Below are positions 10,224-21,600 of a DNA stretch of 64,000 nt, one piece after another. The notes below the pieces were generated by a model. It made no database searches, was not told the origin of the DNA, and saw nothing but the letters and a program-made list of their open reading frames with translations. Position 1 is the first letter of the stretch. Every line of letters starts with the position of its first letter. Source of the DNA: Mortierella sp. BCC40632 (taxonomy: Eukaryota; Mortierellomycota; Mortierellomycetes; Mortierellales; Mortierellaceae); assembly GCA_011634665.1 (NCBI GenBank), contig WAEK01000009.1, positions 2,223,501-2,287,500 of the forward strand, written 5' to 3'. Both the position numbers and the translations under genes were made by a program.

Positions 10224-11918
10224 ATGTCTACCAACCCGTTGAGTTTGTTCTGCCTAGTTGATGGGCTGGCAGTCTCTAACGCGTTCTCTGTCAAGATTTC
10301 CTTAAGCGACACTGTGGATGACCTCAAAAAACTCATCAAAGCCGACCAATCCCCCATTTTCGATGACATTGCTGCAAACAACCTCACCCTCTGGCGCGTC
10401 TCGATCCCCACCTCAGATGACGACGACGATGCCTGCATTCTACTTGACAATGTCAGTAGCAAGGACAAGAAGAAGCTCAGCAATCCGAGGGCGCGTCTCT
10501 CTTCGCTGTTTCCAGAGAGCCTTGATGACAATACTTACATCCTCGTCCAACGCCCGTCACAACCACAAGCAGGTAATTGAGTTCTAGTCGATCCAAATGC
10601 ACAACCGATTCGGAAAGAGTTGAATTGACATCTTTTTTTGCTCCATCAATGTGTAGATTCCCGGGACCCTGAAATGGCCGCACTACGCAAACAAGTGTCG
10701 GACCTCCTCGATCCGTCTATCAGTAAGCGATAAGGAAAGGTCACCTTTTCGTGTCGCTGGTAAGTCGTGTATCTGCCATTAATGTATGTCTTATTTCCTC
10801 CTATTTTCAATTTGGTAGATCTTGGGATTATCGTCAAACCCGACAAAGCAGTTGCATTTTCTTGGTCGGTCCAGATAGACACAGCGACTCTTGAGGACTT
10901 GAGGAAGAACATCTTTGAGTTTTATCCACAGTACGCTCATGACAACTACCTACGGATTTACGTCTACAGCGGACAACCCAAGCCAGAAGCTGTGCTCGAC
11001 GATGAAGGTCTTCGCAAAATACTCAGAGTCGTCAAGACTACATTCAAGACGAAACTGACTATATCTCTGGAGACACCAAGCAAGAGTTTTGCTGCTTGGA
11101 CTTTTAAGGATGTCTGTGAGGAGTACAACCTCTCTGTAGCCTCGGAGCCTCAAGTGGAGGCGCTCAAGCCTTTTACCGACATTGATTCCATGGTGTTGGA
11201 TACAGATTTTCAGAAAGCAGCACAGGATCTCCTCATCATGGAAGTCGAGGCAAGGGTGCGTGTCCTACCACTGTTCAGTGCAAATGAGGCAACCCAGTCA
11301 ATAGTGGTCGCCTCATTTCTGGTGGCAGCGACACAGCTCTTCAAGGACGAGCTCTATCTTGTAGCACAGCGACACCTCAGCGGACGACGAGGAAATGGAC
11401 CAGTCGACTTTTCAATTCATCCTCTGAAGACTCACGACTGCACACTAGGCGTGACGGAGGTCAAGAAAGACGACTTTCGACAGGGAATCGCACAGAATAT
11501 TGTACAGTTGGAAGCAGCCTTGACGGAAAAGAAGCGCAAGCGCGAGAAGAACGACGTTGATGGTGATGAAGAACCACCAAGTGAGCAAAGAGCCTATGGG
11601 ATTGTCACAGATTCAAAGGAGTGGGCGTTTGTTGAGTGTACGGTGGACGAAGATGAGGAAGTGTCGATCAGGATGAGCAGGCTTAGTGAATCCATCAACT
11701 TTGCTGGTGACTGGAAAGACGATGCCAGAAAGATTTTTGCTAAGATCGCATGGCTTTGGTCACGGATAGTAGCGGAGATTCCGGCACGCGATAGCTATTC
11801 CAGGAAATTGACTACTTCACCAAACAAGAGAAAGACCCGAAAATCCATCGACTTGTCAGTTAGCACAAGTACAGTCAGTACAAGCACAGCCAGCATAAGT
11901 GCAGCCAGAATTAGTTGA
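10224..11918 (+). CDS. Crinkler (CRN)-type protein with restriction-endonuclease-like C-terminus
   Basis: Three exons, 10224-10572, 10657-10722 and 10819-11918, with GT-AG introns joining in frame to a predicted 504 residues. The start is ATG in an ACCATG context. Residues 1-116 form the crinkler ubiquitin-like header (LFCLVDGLA, LTLWRVSIP, ILVQRPS near its end). The C-terminal region has D335 followed by E352-V-K354 (PVDFSI, then TEVKK), the D...ExK signature of the restriction-endonuclease fold that known CRN families use as a nuclease domain. A K/R/E-rich segment follows, and a Ser/Thr-rich low-complexity tail (STSTVSTSTAS) ends the protein. No signal peptide is evident. It is divergent from the broken crinkler at 9842, with 381 bp between starts. 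Function is inferred from family: nuclear effector or intragenomic-conflict nuclease. No break is seen. Confidence 0.8.
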
Positions 11919-12395
11919 GAGCACAGCCAGCGCGCAGCCAAGCCAATTTTGGTTGAAACCACAGCCTTGGACCACGCGAATGATCATCCTTCTTTAGCAC
12001 ATCCCTCATAGCAATAGCTGTTCAACCCTCGTCTTGCAGTAATAGTAGCCATCTCAGTTAGCCATCTCAGTTAGCACCCTTACATGTACCAATAGCATAC
12101 GTCCTTTTCCTTCGCATGCTTCCCTCTCTGATGTGTTTTTCACAATATTTTGATTATGCTCACATTAGTTTGAATTCGAGGTGACTAACATGTGTCATGC
12201 CTAGTTATTGTGCCTTGCAAAAATTTTTGACCACAGATTGAGAGGTCAATTCGCTCAATAACTTATTGAACATGCGCGTTATCAGCTCCTCTCAAGCACT
12301 TATTTGCAACCAATGGTCACCTTCTTTGGTGCTCTCTAAAATTAAAGTGCTGTTCCAAAGTATGGGTTGTGCATCTCTTCCTCTTCCCTTTCAAC
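11919..12395. other. Intergenic, no gene seen
   Basis: About 480 bp with a short direct repeat (GCCATCTCAGTTA twice near 12047-12075) and no frame of note. It presumably holds the crinkler 3' region and the promoter of the next frame. Confidence 0.5.
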
Positions 12396-13329
12396 ATGAA
12401 CCGTACCAGCGTTTCCCCTCCTTATCCGTACTCTGATGACTCTCAAGAATCTCCCGTCCTCTCCCCCTTCCCATCTCTCACTCAGACACAGAAACCTTCC
12501 ACAACAACGCCTATTGAGCTCCCTTCCCTCTTAAATATCCGCATCAACATTCGCAAGGGACAGCCCCGCTCAACTCACAGAGCCTTGAGGAGCAAGGATG
12601 GTCGCCAACTTGAGGCCCCTCAGACCGTACTCATCACCAACATTGGCTTCACAACCTTGGCTAGTTTTGTGAAGGATGAAGTCTGCCGAATGACTTTGGA
12701 TGGGCAGTCGCTGTACACTGGCAAAGGCCAGCTTGAAGTTTATCTTAAGCCAACTGGCAGGACCGGACAGAGGGGCTCATCCAACTATGCAAAGACAACG
12801 TTCCCTCAGAGCTACACAAAAGCCTGGCGCCACTTCCGTAAGGTACTCGACAATCAAGGGAAAGAGAACGAAATGGTCATCCTCGATATCTTCACCTACA
12901 TCACGCTCAGCAACACTACTCTCAACCGCGGGTCGCAAAGTTTCAGTCCGCGACCATACTGTTTTCCATTACGCGGGCGGTCAAGCGAGGGCAAATGCGA
13001 CCCATGGGCCGATACGAGTCAGCTTGGTGTGCTCAGACACTATCAAGACGCAAAGTCGTCCCCAGGACGATAGGGAGGTACCCAAAATACCAGAGACTAC
13101 CACCAGGACCCAGGCCCGCCACATTGACCAAATGATTGCTGAAGGTCGTATTCCAGCAAGACCTGAGCAGGGAGGAGACGGCCCGGTGACTCTGCGCGTC
13201 ACCTCGATTACCTTCGCCAGCAGAGAGGAGCTCCAGAAAGCAATAGGGTTGGTCCCAGATTCCAACCTCAGCAGTCTCCGGGGCGACCGAGCGTCCTTAT
13301 GCACCGACCACAAAGACGATGCATTCTAA
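12396..13329 (+). pseudogene. Lineage-type fungal protein of unknown function, frameshifted
   Basis: Frame 1 starts at ATG 12396 with a Ser/Pro-rich leader, then ITNIGFTTLASFVKDEV, a VYLKPTGRTGQ segment, and a segment AWRHFRKVLDNQGKEN. After about 12940 that frame loses sense while another plus frame carries on to 13329 with ARHIDQMIAEGRIP and a REELQKAIGLVPDSNLSSL end. The combined pattern resembles an uncharacterised protein repeated in Mortierella genomes (memory only). One indel between 12930 and 12960 explains the split. No catalytic motif seen. Confidence 0.5.
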
Positions 13330-14352
13330 ATCTACTCATACGTCACCTTCTCTCTCTCGAAGAACGTGGAATTTCCGACCAGTTCCCTAATATAGGTTAA
13401 TAAACTGAATAGCTGCTTCCTCTTTACTCGGATGGATCACTGAGAGACTACGCGAAGGACAGCATCAAAGTGGCCTTTGGGGTGGTGATCAAGAGGAGGA
13501 GAGGACGAGAAGAAATGTTGACTGGAGCAGTGGATGGGTTTGCATCATCAACCAAGGCAGAGCTGATCGGACTACTGGCTGCAATCCTCTGTTGTCCACG
13601 GGAAAAGAAAGCGCTGATCAGGATAGACAACTCGGCAGTTGTTGATGTGTTCCAAGAACTAGTGGAGGGGAGGATAGATGCAACTCCAAGAAGGAAACAC
13701 AGGTCGACATACGCCGAATGGTGGACAGTCGTGTATCAAGCGTTCTGTGATCAGGGGAAGGGAGTAAGGGTCGAGTGGGTTAAAGGACACTCAGGAGACA
13801 TTGGCATCGAGGCAGCAGATCGTTTGGCGAAAAAAGCACACGACAGAGACAACTGCATTTGGGCTCTGCCAGAAAGGATCCAGGAGGAGTACGGCTGCAG
13901 GGCAACCCTCCTTGGGCAAACAGTCGAGGACGATGTACGACAGGTGCGGCATCACGAATGCATCAGCATTGGCTTCGACAGAACAGAACGAAGGACAACA
14001 TCCAGATCTGGACATGGTGGCCAAGAGCCTGTTTGGGTCAAGGTAAGTCAACGAGGTAGAGATGTAGGTTTGTTGAGCTACCTTCAAAGAATAAAAAAGG
14101 CAGGGACGGCGCTAGCCGCCAACCTCCTGTGGCTTGCATCGACCTAGGACAACTGAGTCGCCTAGACTCGACGCTGGAGACGTATTGAATGGAGCGCCAC
14201 ACTGGATATCCTTCACGAGAAGAACCCACCAAGAAGTCTTTTCACCAGCGAGGGGGACTGCAGGAGGAGGGCGCACAGGATCAAGAAACTCCACAGGATG
14301 CTACCGACTCTGATTGAAATGACGAGGCGCCACCCAGACCTCTACGAGGATG

Positions 14353-14616
14353 ACACATGTTCGTCTTGGGATCTATGGCGAGTAGCCTACGCTAGAGGAG
14401 CAGTGCCTGAGGCACGTGCGCCTCACAGTACTTACATTAGAGTTAGCTTCCTGTCTCTCAGGAGGCATGAATAAAAAACCCAACGTCCCTGGGCCAAGTG
14501 GCCAGGCATGTCTTTTTCTCACCGACTCCTTCTTCCCCTTGATGACCCTTTCGATGCTTTATTATTCCCTGTCGAGGTGTTCCCTCGAGGTAAGTTCAAT
14601 CACATCACAACACATG
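14353..14616 (+). mobile_element. 250-bp element, copy 1, with 7-bp target duplication
   Basis: The element spans 14360-14609, exactly 250 bp, from TTCGTCTTGGGATC to TTCAATCACATCACA. Both flanks carry ACACATG (14353-14359 and 14610-14616). Removing it restores the LINE reading frame directly through the zinc knuckle (DDTC into RVCGEE). It has no terminal inverted repeats. Internally it has several short hairpins, an AATAAA and a CGAGGTAAGT near its end. Copies 2 and 3 are at 52229 and 61042. Confidence 0.85.
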
Positions 14617-15507
14617 CAGGGTCTGTGGAGAAGAGACAGAGACGACGAGACACGTATGGGAATGCAAAGCAACAATGGATGGGCAAGGAGAGTACTGGAA
14701 AGGAGAAGTAGAGAAGGTCAAGGAGTATGGACAGACGCAGTTTAGGAAGGGGTTGAAGGCATAGGTGGAGCAAGGAAGGAGTACAGCAGGAAGGACGAGC
14801 CGTTCGAAGAAGCCATGCTTCAGAGAGAGGGACGAAGAAGACCTGTGGGACTCACTGGATGATATTTTTGAAGGTGTCAAAGACATCCGACAGGGGGAGT
14901 GTGAGAGAAGACAGGAGGGGAACGAGGTGATCAGGCCACACACGATCAGGGAAGCATACCAGGGTTTAGTATTAGACGTAGTGGTTCAAAAGTGGAAGCA
15001 GATGCATAGGACATCAACTCGGACAGCAAAGTATATGGCAGCACGGTTCTTTGAGGCCATTGAGGAGTATGGCAGAAAGCAGATCTGGGGTCAAAGGTGT
15101 GAGACCACAGTGGAATGGGAAAAGTCTATAGGAATCAACGCGGTGAGCAAACTCGCTGAGAGACGCAACGGCGACGGAGGACACCATTGTAGCCACGGTG
15201 ATTTCTCGGATTTGAACAATCCACTTAGGTTGAAGCCAGACCTCAGTGAGGCATATGGAGAAGCAGACGAGACGGTGTTGGCATACGTCTTAGGAAAAAA
15301 AAAGTTAGATGTAATGGATAGGTTAGGGAGTTGGAAAAAAGTGTTAGCGATGGACTCAGGCTCATAGACGACGAATGAGCGCAACTGGGCCACGTAGGGA
15401 GCTGGCATTACGACCACTCATGCGTACGTGGGTGATGGCAGTCGAGTGTCTGGAGGCTGTTTAGATAGTTTTCATTCGCGGGTGCAATCCCGCTTTGGTA
15501 CCAAGTG

Positions 15508-15537
15508 GCAACAGGGCGGCCGGAGCCGCCCTGTTGC
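15508..15537 (+). other. Perfect 13-bp hairpin in LINE 3' end
   Basis: GCAACAGGGCGGC, loop CGGA, then the exact complement. The short LINE copy at 6.4-6.6 kb keeps a related stem in the same place, so it may be the structure its reverse transcriptase recognises. The 23 bases before it (from about 15478) mimic a tRNA T-arm but no tRNA can be folded. Confidence 0.7.
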
Positions 15538-15736
15538 TCTATAAACTCAACATGCCCCACGTGGGGTCTTTGTTAAAAAAAAAAAAAAAAAAAAAAAACA
15601 TGCGTAATTAATAGATGGCAACTTGGTAGCCTTTTGATGGTTTTTCTGTGTGAAACGGGGCTCTGACATGGTGGACGGCATACTGTGCAGTAAGTTCTTC
15701 TACCATGTCTAGGCGTCAGTATTAGCTTTCAATTTA

Positions 15737-18528
15737 TTAGCAATTTCGGGTCACCTCTTGCTCTACGTGTGTGTGTAGCCCCACAGCGTCGTCACACAAA
15801 CTCTTCATTTTGGCGGTAAACTCTTGAATGTAGCCTAGACTGCACACCCTGGATCTCTTGTTCAGATGATATCCGATCCTAGTCCAGAGCACCGCAAGCT
15901 CGGTTTCACAGTCTTGAAATGTCTGTTGATAGTCTTCCTCTCGTTTGCGTTTTGCCTTCTCTCGCTCTTTGGCGCGCATTAAAGTCAAATGCTCGCGGAC
16001 ATTGGGCGGGAAGGACCATGGAATGGGTGGTCGGTTATTTTTATCAAGTTTGTTTTCCATGAAATCTTTGCCATAGCCAGTGCTGTTAGTGTTGCCGACT
16101 GGTACAAAAGGAAGTGGTGGATCCTGTATGTGTTTGATGTGGAATGATTCGTAAACCCTTTCGACCAAGTAAAGATGCTTACATGCAATTTGGTGCTTCT
16201 TGAAATCCGGACAGTTGCAGGACAGAATCTGCATCTCTGAGGTGTTCAACCCAGTGCTGTATTCCTTGTTATCTGTCGTAAAGGACTTGACAAAGGCCTA
16301 TCCAACGGTTGCGGAAGATCAGTCTCGACTTTTTCGGGTCAGGGTCTTAATAAACCGCCAATCCAAAATCTTTGATACCTTGCTCTCCTGGATCTCGAGT
16401 GTTACCATTTCCAGTGCTCGGTCGAGGTCTATCTCCTGTGCCTTTTTACGTCTTCTTTTGTCATACACCGACATAGGAGGAGGTTGGCAGCTGTTCAGTA
16501 TTCTATTACGGACTATTTGGAAATCCGTGTCGACAGGGCCCTGCAATATGTAGATAAGATGATCTGCTCGAATGTTCCGTTTGTTTTCCAAGTACACGTG
16601 CTTAAGAGTCCGGTGCCAGTTCTCTAAAAGGTTGTTGGTATTGATATCCACAAGGTGCTGTTTTCTCAAGTAAATTATCAGCTCTTTCATTACTCCTATG
16701 TACTAGATTTCGGAAAATGTACCGCATCATACCTCTCTATGAAAGGCTGCCCATTTTGGCAATTCCTCCGCTGTGAACCATTCTTGGAGGTAGTTGATAA
16801 GCTGTCTAGCGGCAGAATGATCATTCTGAAACTTCTGCCAAAGGCGCTGCTGTTCATCCGCTGTGGTCGACTTGCGGATCTCGTTGAGTTGAGGCCACAT
16901 TGCTCCTATTTCTTTCTAGAGAATACACATTAGCCATACTGCTCGACGTATCCTATCCACTTGTGGTGCCCATAAAGATTACTCGAGAAATTACATTGCC
17001 CTTTGTCCTCAGATTTCGCTCCCAAATCTGAGCAACATGGAAGGAGCAGTAATAAATCCGGCAATCCCTGAATGCGGCCTTGATTCCTGCATGCTCCACC
17101 GCAGAACAGTCTACCATGAATCCATTTGTTCTGAATCCACAGCAATCTCTGAGCCATTTCAGCCAGTGTGCAATGGGGTACCTATTTGATGAGAATATTA
17201 TTGAGTGCAATGCAAAGTGTGACAGCACAGTGTAGCACGTCGAAGTAACCAAAGAGTAACACATACTGTGATTCATTACTACATATCAAAAATGAGATTG
17301 GTATGCCCTTTTTACTAAACTTGTCTTTGACAAGTAGCGTAAATAAGAACCCCGACTCGTACACTGTTGAACCATCCTTTAATGTATGACGAAGCTTCTT
17401 GACGACCTTGTGGGTAGAATCCATGCAGGCAATGTCTGCGTTGTCCGCCATTACCTAGTTAAAAAGTGGCCATGAATATGGTGTGTCTCACGCAAAAAAA
17501 AAGCAAAGCAATTTCGGATATTTACTCACCTTTTTTTTTTTTTTTTGTTTTTTTTTTATTCAGTCTCGACGATGATATTTACTCACCTGCAACTGAAATG
17601 AAGTGCTCCAAGCAATCGCGAAGTCATTTGGGTCGCTGTACTGGCCCTTTCGGAACATAGTCCTGCCGTTCTCCTTCCAAATTTCATCGAGCCATAGTTT
17701 GACGCTCTTTTCTATATCCCGATTCTTACGAAACGTCTTGGGTTGCCTGTCATAAAGTACCTGGCGAACAAGATTGTATGAGACACGCCCACCTATACGC
17801 ATATACATTCGAGAGGCCTACATCAATGGTTTATCGTCTGGTTATGTCGAAGAGGTAAGGATAGTTGCACTTACGTTCTTTCGTTGCTCTTTACTTGGAC
17901 GTAGCACCTTCCTAATAGTGCTCCACTCGTGTCCCCCATTCACCATGTTCTTGACAAAATTACGTTGACTTGCCGCTGGAGGAAGGGCCATTAGTGCCTG
18001 TGGTAAGTTGCTATGGGTGTGTTTCCAGTGGTACTCGACGACAATTCGATCCTCGCCAATACTCTTTCGCAGAAAAATATGAGCCTGGCAGTCTTGAGGT
18101 ACCGACTCGCGTTTACACTTGATGATCCTCTTTTTTCCGTGGCGACGACATCGAAACTTTAAAGTCCAGTCGAACTTTGGTGAAGGGCCGGGGTGCACAT
18201 GTTGGAGTAGCTGCTTACTTTTATCGGGAAGAAAACAATCCATGAACTCTTTCCGGTACCAGTGTCTTGCACTTGGAGTGATGTCATCTGACCAGTCATA
18301 CGCGAGTCTCTCATGTCTCCAGAAGTCACGAAAGCGTTGAGTTGTGAACGACAACAATAGTGGATGAGGAGACCCTGGCGGTATGCAATAGGGGATGGCA
18401 ATGAAATGAGGATCCATGCTAGGGTCTGCATGCCAAACATCCCCAAGAATCAAGTTGTCTGAGATAGGCATTGTGAGGGTGTTGAGGAGCATTCGTGAAT
18501 CGCATCCATCTCTTGACACACTGGTCAT
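15737..18528 (-). CDS. Mutator-like (MULE) DDE transposase
   Basis: At least seven exons on the minus strand: 18528-17875, 17817-17587, 17454-17267, 17181-16983, 16915-16733, 16702 to about 16330, and about 16300-15737; the first five junctions are GT-AG and in frame. Order of domains: an N-terminal FAR1/GCM-like zinc DNA-binding region (RCRRHGK... to HWKHTHS, C-C-H-H), a helical region, then the MULE transposase domain with catalytic D in CMDSTHK, second D in GFMVDCSAVEHAG, CSFHVAQIWERN, and E in TNNLLENWH. It ends with a SWIM zinc finger (CNCPDFKKHQIACKHLYLV) and a charged tail. Nothing clearly disabling is seen, though the 16300-16330 junction is unresolved. It lies head to head with the XPG-Fanzor gene, with 116 bp between start codons. 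It cuts and pastes DNA by a DDE mechanism, probably moving this element. Confidence 0.88.
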
Positions 18529-18644
18529 GTAACAAGCCACCCCATTTTAGGATAAAAAAGCTTTCCAAGCACTCATTGCCATCGTCTCACTGTCCTCACC
18601 CCTTTCACCATTTTACCTGTTCACGTATTCGTCACATTTTCATC
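18529..18644. promoter_or_regulatory. Shared intergenic promoter region of MULE transposase and XPG-Fanzor genes
   Basis: Only 116 bp separate the two divergent start codons, so both promoters must overlap here or extend into the opposite gene. The stretch is pyrimidine-rich on the plus strand toward the Fanzor start. No strong TATA box is visible. Co-regulation is inference. Confidence 0.45.
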
Positions 18645-21600
18645 ATGGGCATCCAAGGCCTTTGGGCCTGGTTGCGTAAGAAAATGAAACCTATATTCCA
18701 TTGTGTCAGTCCACAATTTCCAACTAGCCTCTATTTGCGTTCGCCTCTGTCGACTGTCCGTGTAGATTTCTTGGGTAGTTTCTTCCCCACAATTATTTGG
18801 GCATACTCAAATCACACTCGCGAAAAGGCTCATCTGATTCTGGAAGGCGTTCTGAAGAAACTGGGTACGTGTTTGAATGTCGCCCCCAAATGTAGGTGAT
18901 GCGCACATAGTGGCTATACCAACTCATGGTTTTCATTTTGTTTACCACTGTAGGCTCCCAGCAACGTATCGTTATCTATTTTGACGGCGACCCTGCGGAA
19001 GAAAAGGCCGAGACTCACCAGCGCCGTCGGAAAATACGGGAAGAGGCACAAACACGAGCTCAACATGCGCTCAAGGTGCTGCGAGATCGTGTCCACAGTA
19101 ATCGAAGAGTTCGCAAGACCCATTTCAACAGTGTTCGGAAGCACTTGCGCTGCTGTTTCAGATGGAGTACTTCCGAGCGTGATGCGTTCGTAGCTTTCCT
19201 CCAAAGCAAAGGCTGGACTGTGGTTCTCTGTGAGACAGAGGCTGATGTAAAGATCGCGCAGGATTGCATGATCGATGATATAGTCGTTTCACGGGATAGC
19301 GATATGCTGATACATGGGACGGTCTCCACACTCTGGAGGCCTGTAGGATATGCTACCCAGGGAAAGTTCCTTGAGTATGAGGTCCATCCCATCCTTACAG
19401 CGCTCGGGTTGAGTAGATCCCAATGGACATCGCTCGGAGTGGTAACCAAGAACGATTACTCTGGAAACATCCGTACCTTGGGCATTGCCACCAACTTTGA
19501 ACTGTTAAAATCTCTCGATGGAAACCAAGGTATGGAGTAAATTTAGCGACAGAATACAAGGACCGTTGTCTCACGTTAATACCTAACTCATACCCTTCAT
19601 TGCGTTTTTGATTAGATGTACCTTCCCTTATCAAACAGTACCTGGGACTTGATAAGGTGGCCTGCAAGAACAAGAAAGGGGAGGCCTTCTTATCTGCGAT
19701 AAATGTTTTCTTCTTCAGGCGTCAAAAACCAGTCGCTAGTATTTTGACCGACCCACCTACGGCAGACCTGACCTACCACGCTTTGCGAAACGAGTTTAAC
19801 CGCGTCTGCGATGAATTTGACCAACAGAAGCAGATGCGACAAGTGGCAAGGAAGGAGCTTAAGAGGTAACAATGGAAATGCAAATAACAAATACTCCTTC
19901 ATTCTGGACATGTAGCACCATATTGACTGCAAATTAAATTGCATATATAATTTAGGTCTCATACTTGGCTTCCCAGCCAAAAAGCTCATCAGCACTACAA
20001 CCACTTTCGAACTGTCGACCGTGTGCCACATGACTCAAGAGCGACCGTTTCAACCCTCTCGACGTCAGTAGTTGTCTCTCATATGCCGGAGTCCCTTCTT
20101 CAAGCTCCCGTACCTGCCTTTCCGGCAGCTGCAATTTCCTCGCGGGTGACAGTGTCTACTCCTCGAATGCCCGAGCCTGCACACCAAACATCCGCGCTTG
20201 CCCCTCATGTGCCAACCTCAGCCCAGCAGGAATCGGCAACATCCTCAGGTTACACCAAGAAGCCACAACATCGGCCCCGCTACTCTTTCAAGGAGCGTAG
20301 AAAAGGCAAGGAGCATGATCCTCCAGAGGTTTGTACCCAATTCCAGCGCAAGAACTACAAAAAGCCTCCCGACCCACCCATAATCACTTCTCCATCCAAA
20401 GCAACCAAGAAGGGCCACATTCGTCCTGCAATCACCAACAGCAATAAGAAGACAATTCTGAATGCTCTGGACTATGAGCATCCCATAGTTAGTCTCGACG
20501 TGGGAACACTTCGCACCAATGTCCGAGAGGCTTGTAAGAGCGGCACTCCTTTATCAAGCAGTGTATGCAAGAGCGACATCTCCCCAGCAGACGATATGAA
20601 TCAGACTATTATTTCCTTGGATGATGACAAGCATGAGTCCCACAAGACAAACGACCCATTGTCCAATGAGGCTTTACACTGCATACAAGGGGCAGTACAA
20701 GAGGCTTGGTCTGTCAAGAGACGGTGTCAGCGACTTATCGGCATGTACATTGAGAAGATATTGGCCCAAGAGAGCATTGACAACACAGACCGCGACATCT
20801 TGGATCATCTCTGCCCTCGTCTCCGTGATTTAGATGTCATACAAGTAAAAGAGAAAATCAACACATCTGCTACCGTCACGGATACGAGCAAATCTACAGC
20901 TGGGACTTCCAACTCTACATCTATCACTCCTGCCGGTACTACAGACGAAGAAGAGACGAACCAGGATTATAATCATGATGACGAGGAGTCTAACAAGAAC
21001 AAACAGTTGACATTTTTGCGATCAGTAATGGCGTGCCTTTATTCCAAAAATCGCCCATTGCTTGGAAGCACAGCAGACAACTTCATTACTCGGCTTGAAG
21101 AACTGAACCTTCTTGCTGCAGAGGAAAGACCCCTTCCTCATGGATCTCCGCGGCAAGACGCCATATATACTCCTTCAAGGCTGGTTCGTTCTGTTGCTTC
21201 GCAGCTGAATATTGAACTCATGAAACATTTCAAGAATGGGACTTGTGAGCTTTTTAAAAAGGTAACAATTAGCCAATCTCCAATAATCGTGCATGTAATT
21301 ATACTCAACGCTAACAATTTTCAATTCTGCCCCTGCTCTGCAATTTGCGCTACTTTAGCTAATGCAACAGGTGAACAAGGGGTTATTGCCGCCGAGCCCT
21401 GGCATAGAGCTTCGAACAGATGAATCATCTGTCGAGAATTTCTTTCGACTAAATGCAACTGCCAAGTGGCCCATGACCCCAGTTCCCTTGTCCTCCGTGG
21501 AGCATGGTTACATCAATCTCTCTGAATATGATTTGGCGGCGTTTTTCTGGAAGCATGAAAACCTGAGGACCAAATTGAAAGACCTGATGGCGCCCGATTT

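Larger units (their letters stand above)
13420..15598 (+). mobile_element. 5'-truncated non-LTR retrotransposon (LINE) with RNase H domain and poly(A)
   Basis: Begins abruptly inside a coding region at a YSDGSLRDY motif, the start of a LINE RNase H domain, followed by STKAELIGLLAAI, IDNSAVVDV and VKGHSGDIGIEAADRLAKKA (DEDD-type residues). Frameshifts follow after about 13930. A C-terminal knuckle reads CRVCGEETETTRHVWEC (CCHC), split by the 250-bp insertion at 14360-14609. Downstream, 14765-15367 encodes the C-terminal extension (EAYQGLVLDVVVQKWKQMH) and a stop; a structured 3' non-coding end and a 24-base A tail (15575-15598) close it. Reverse transcriptase and endonuclease are missing, as usual for 5'-truncated copies. 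It is not active. Confidence 0.85.

Noticed and set aside
14360..14609. 250-bp element as an introner (mobile intron)
   Set aside because: Its GTAAGT lies at the wrong end, splicing with flanking AG sites would not restore either host frame, and it sits in opposite orientations relative to its two host ORFs.
14360..14609. 250-bp element as a tRNA-derived SINE
   Set aside because: No convincing A and B boxes, and T5 or longer runs on both strands would terminate Pol III.
15478..15505. tRNA gene
   Set aside because: Only a T-arm-like hairpin is present; no D-arm, anticodon arm or acceptor stem can be formed.
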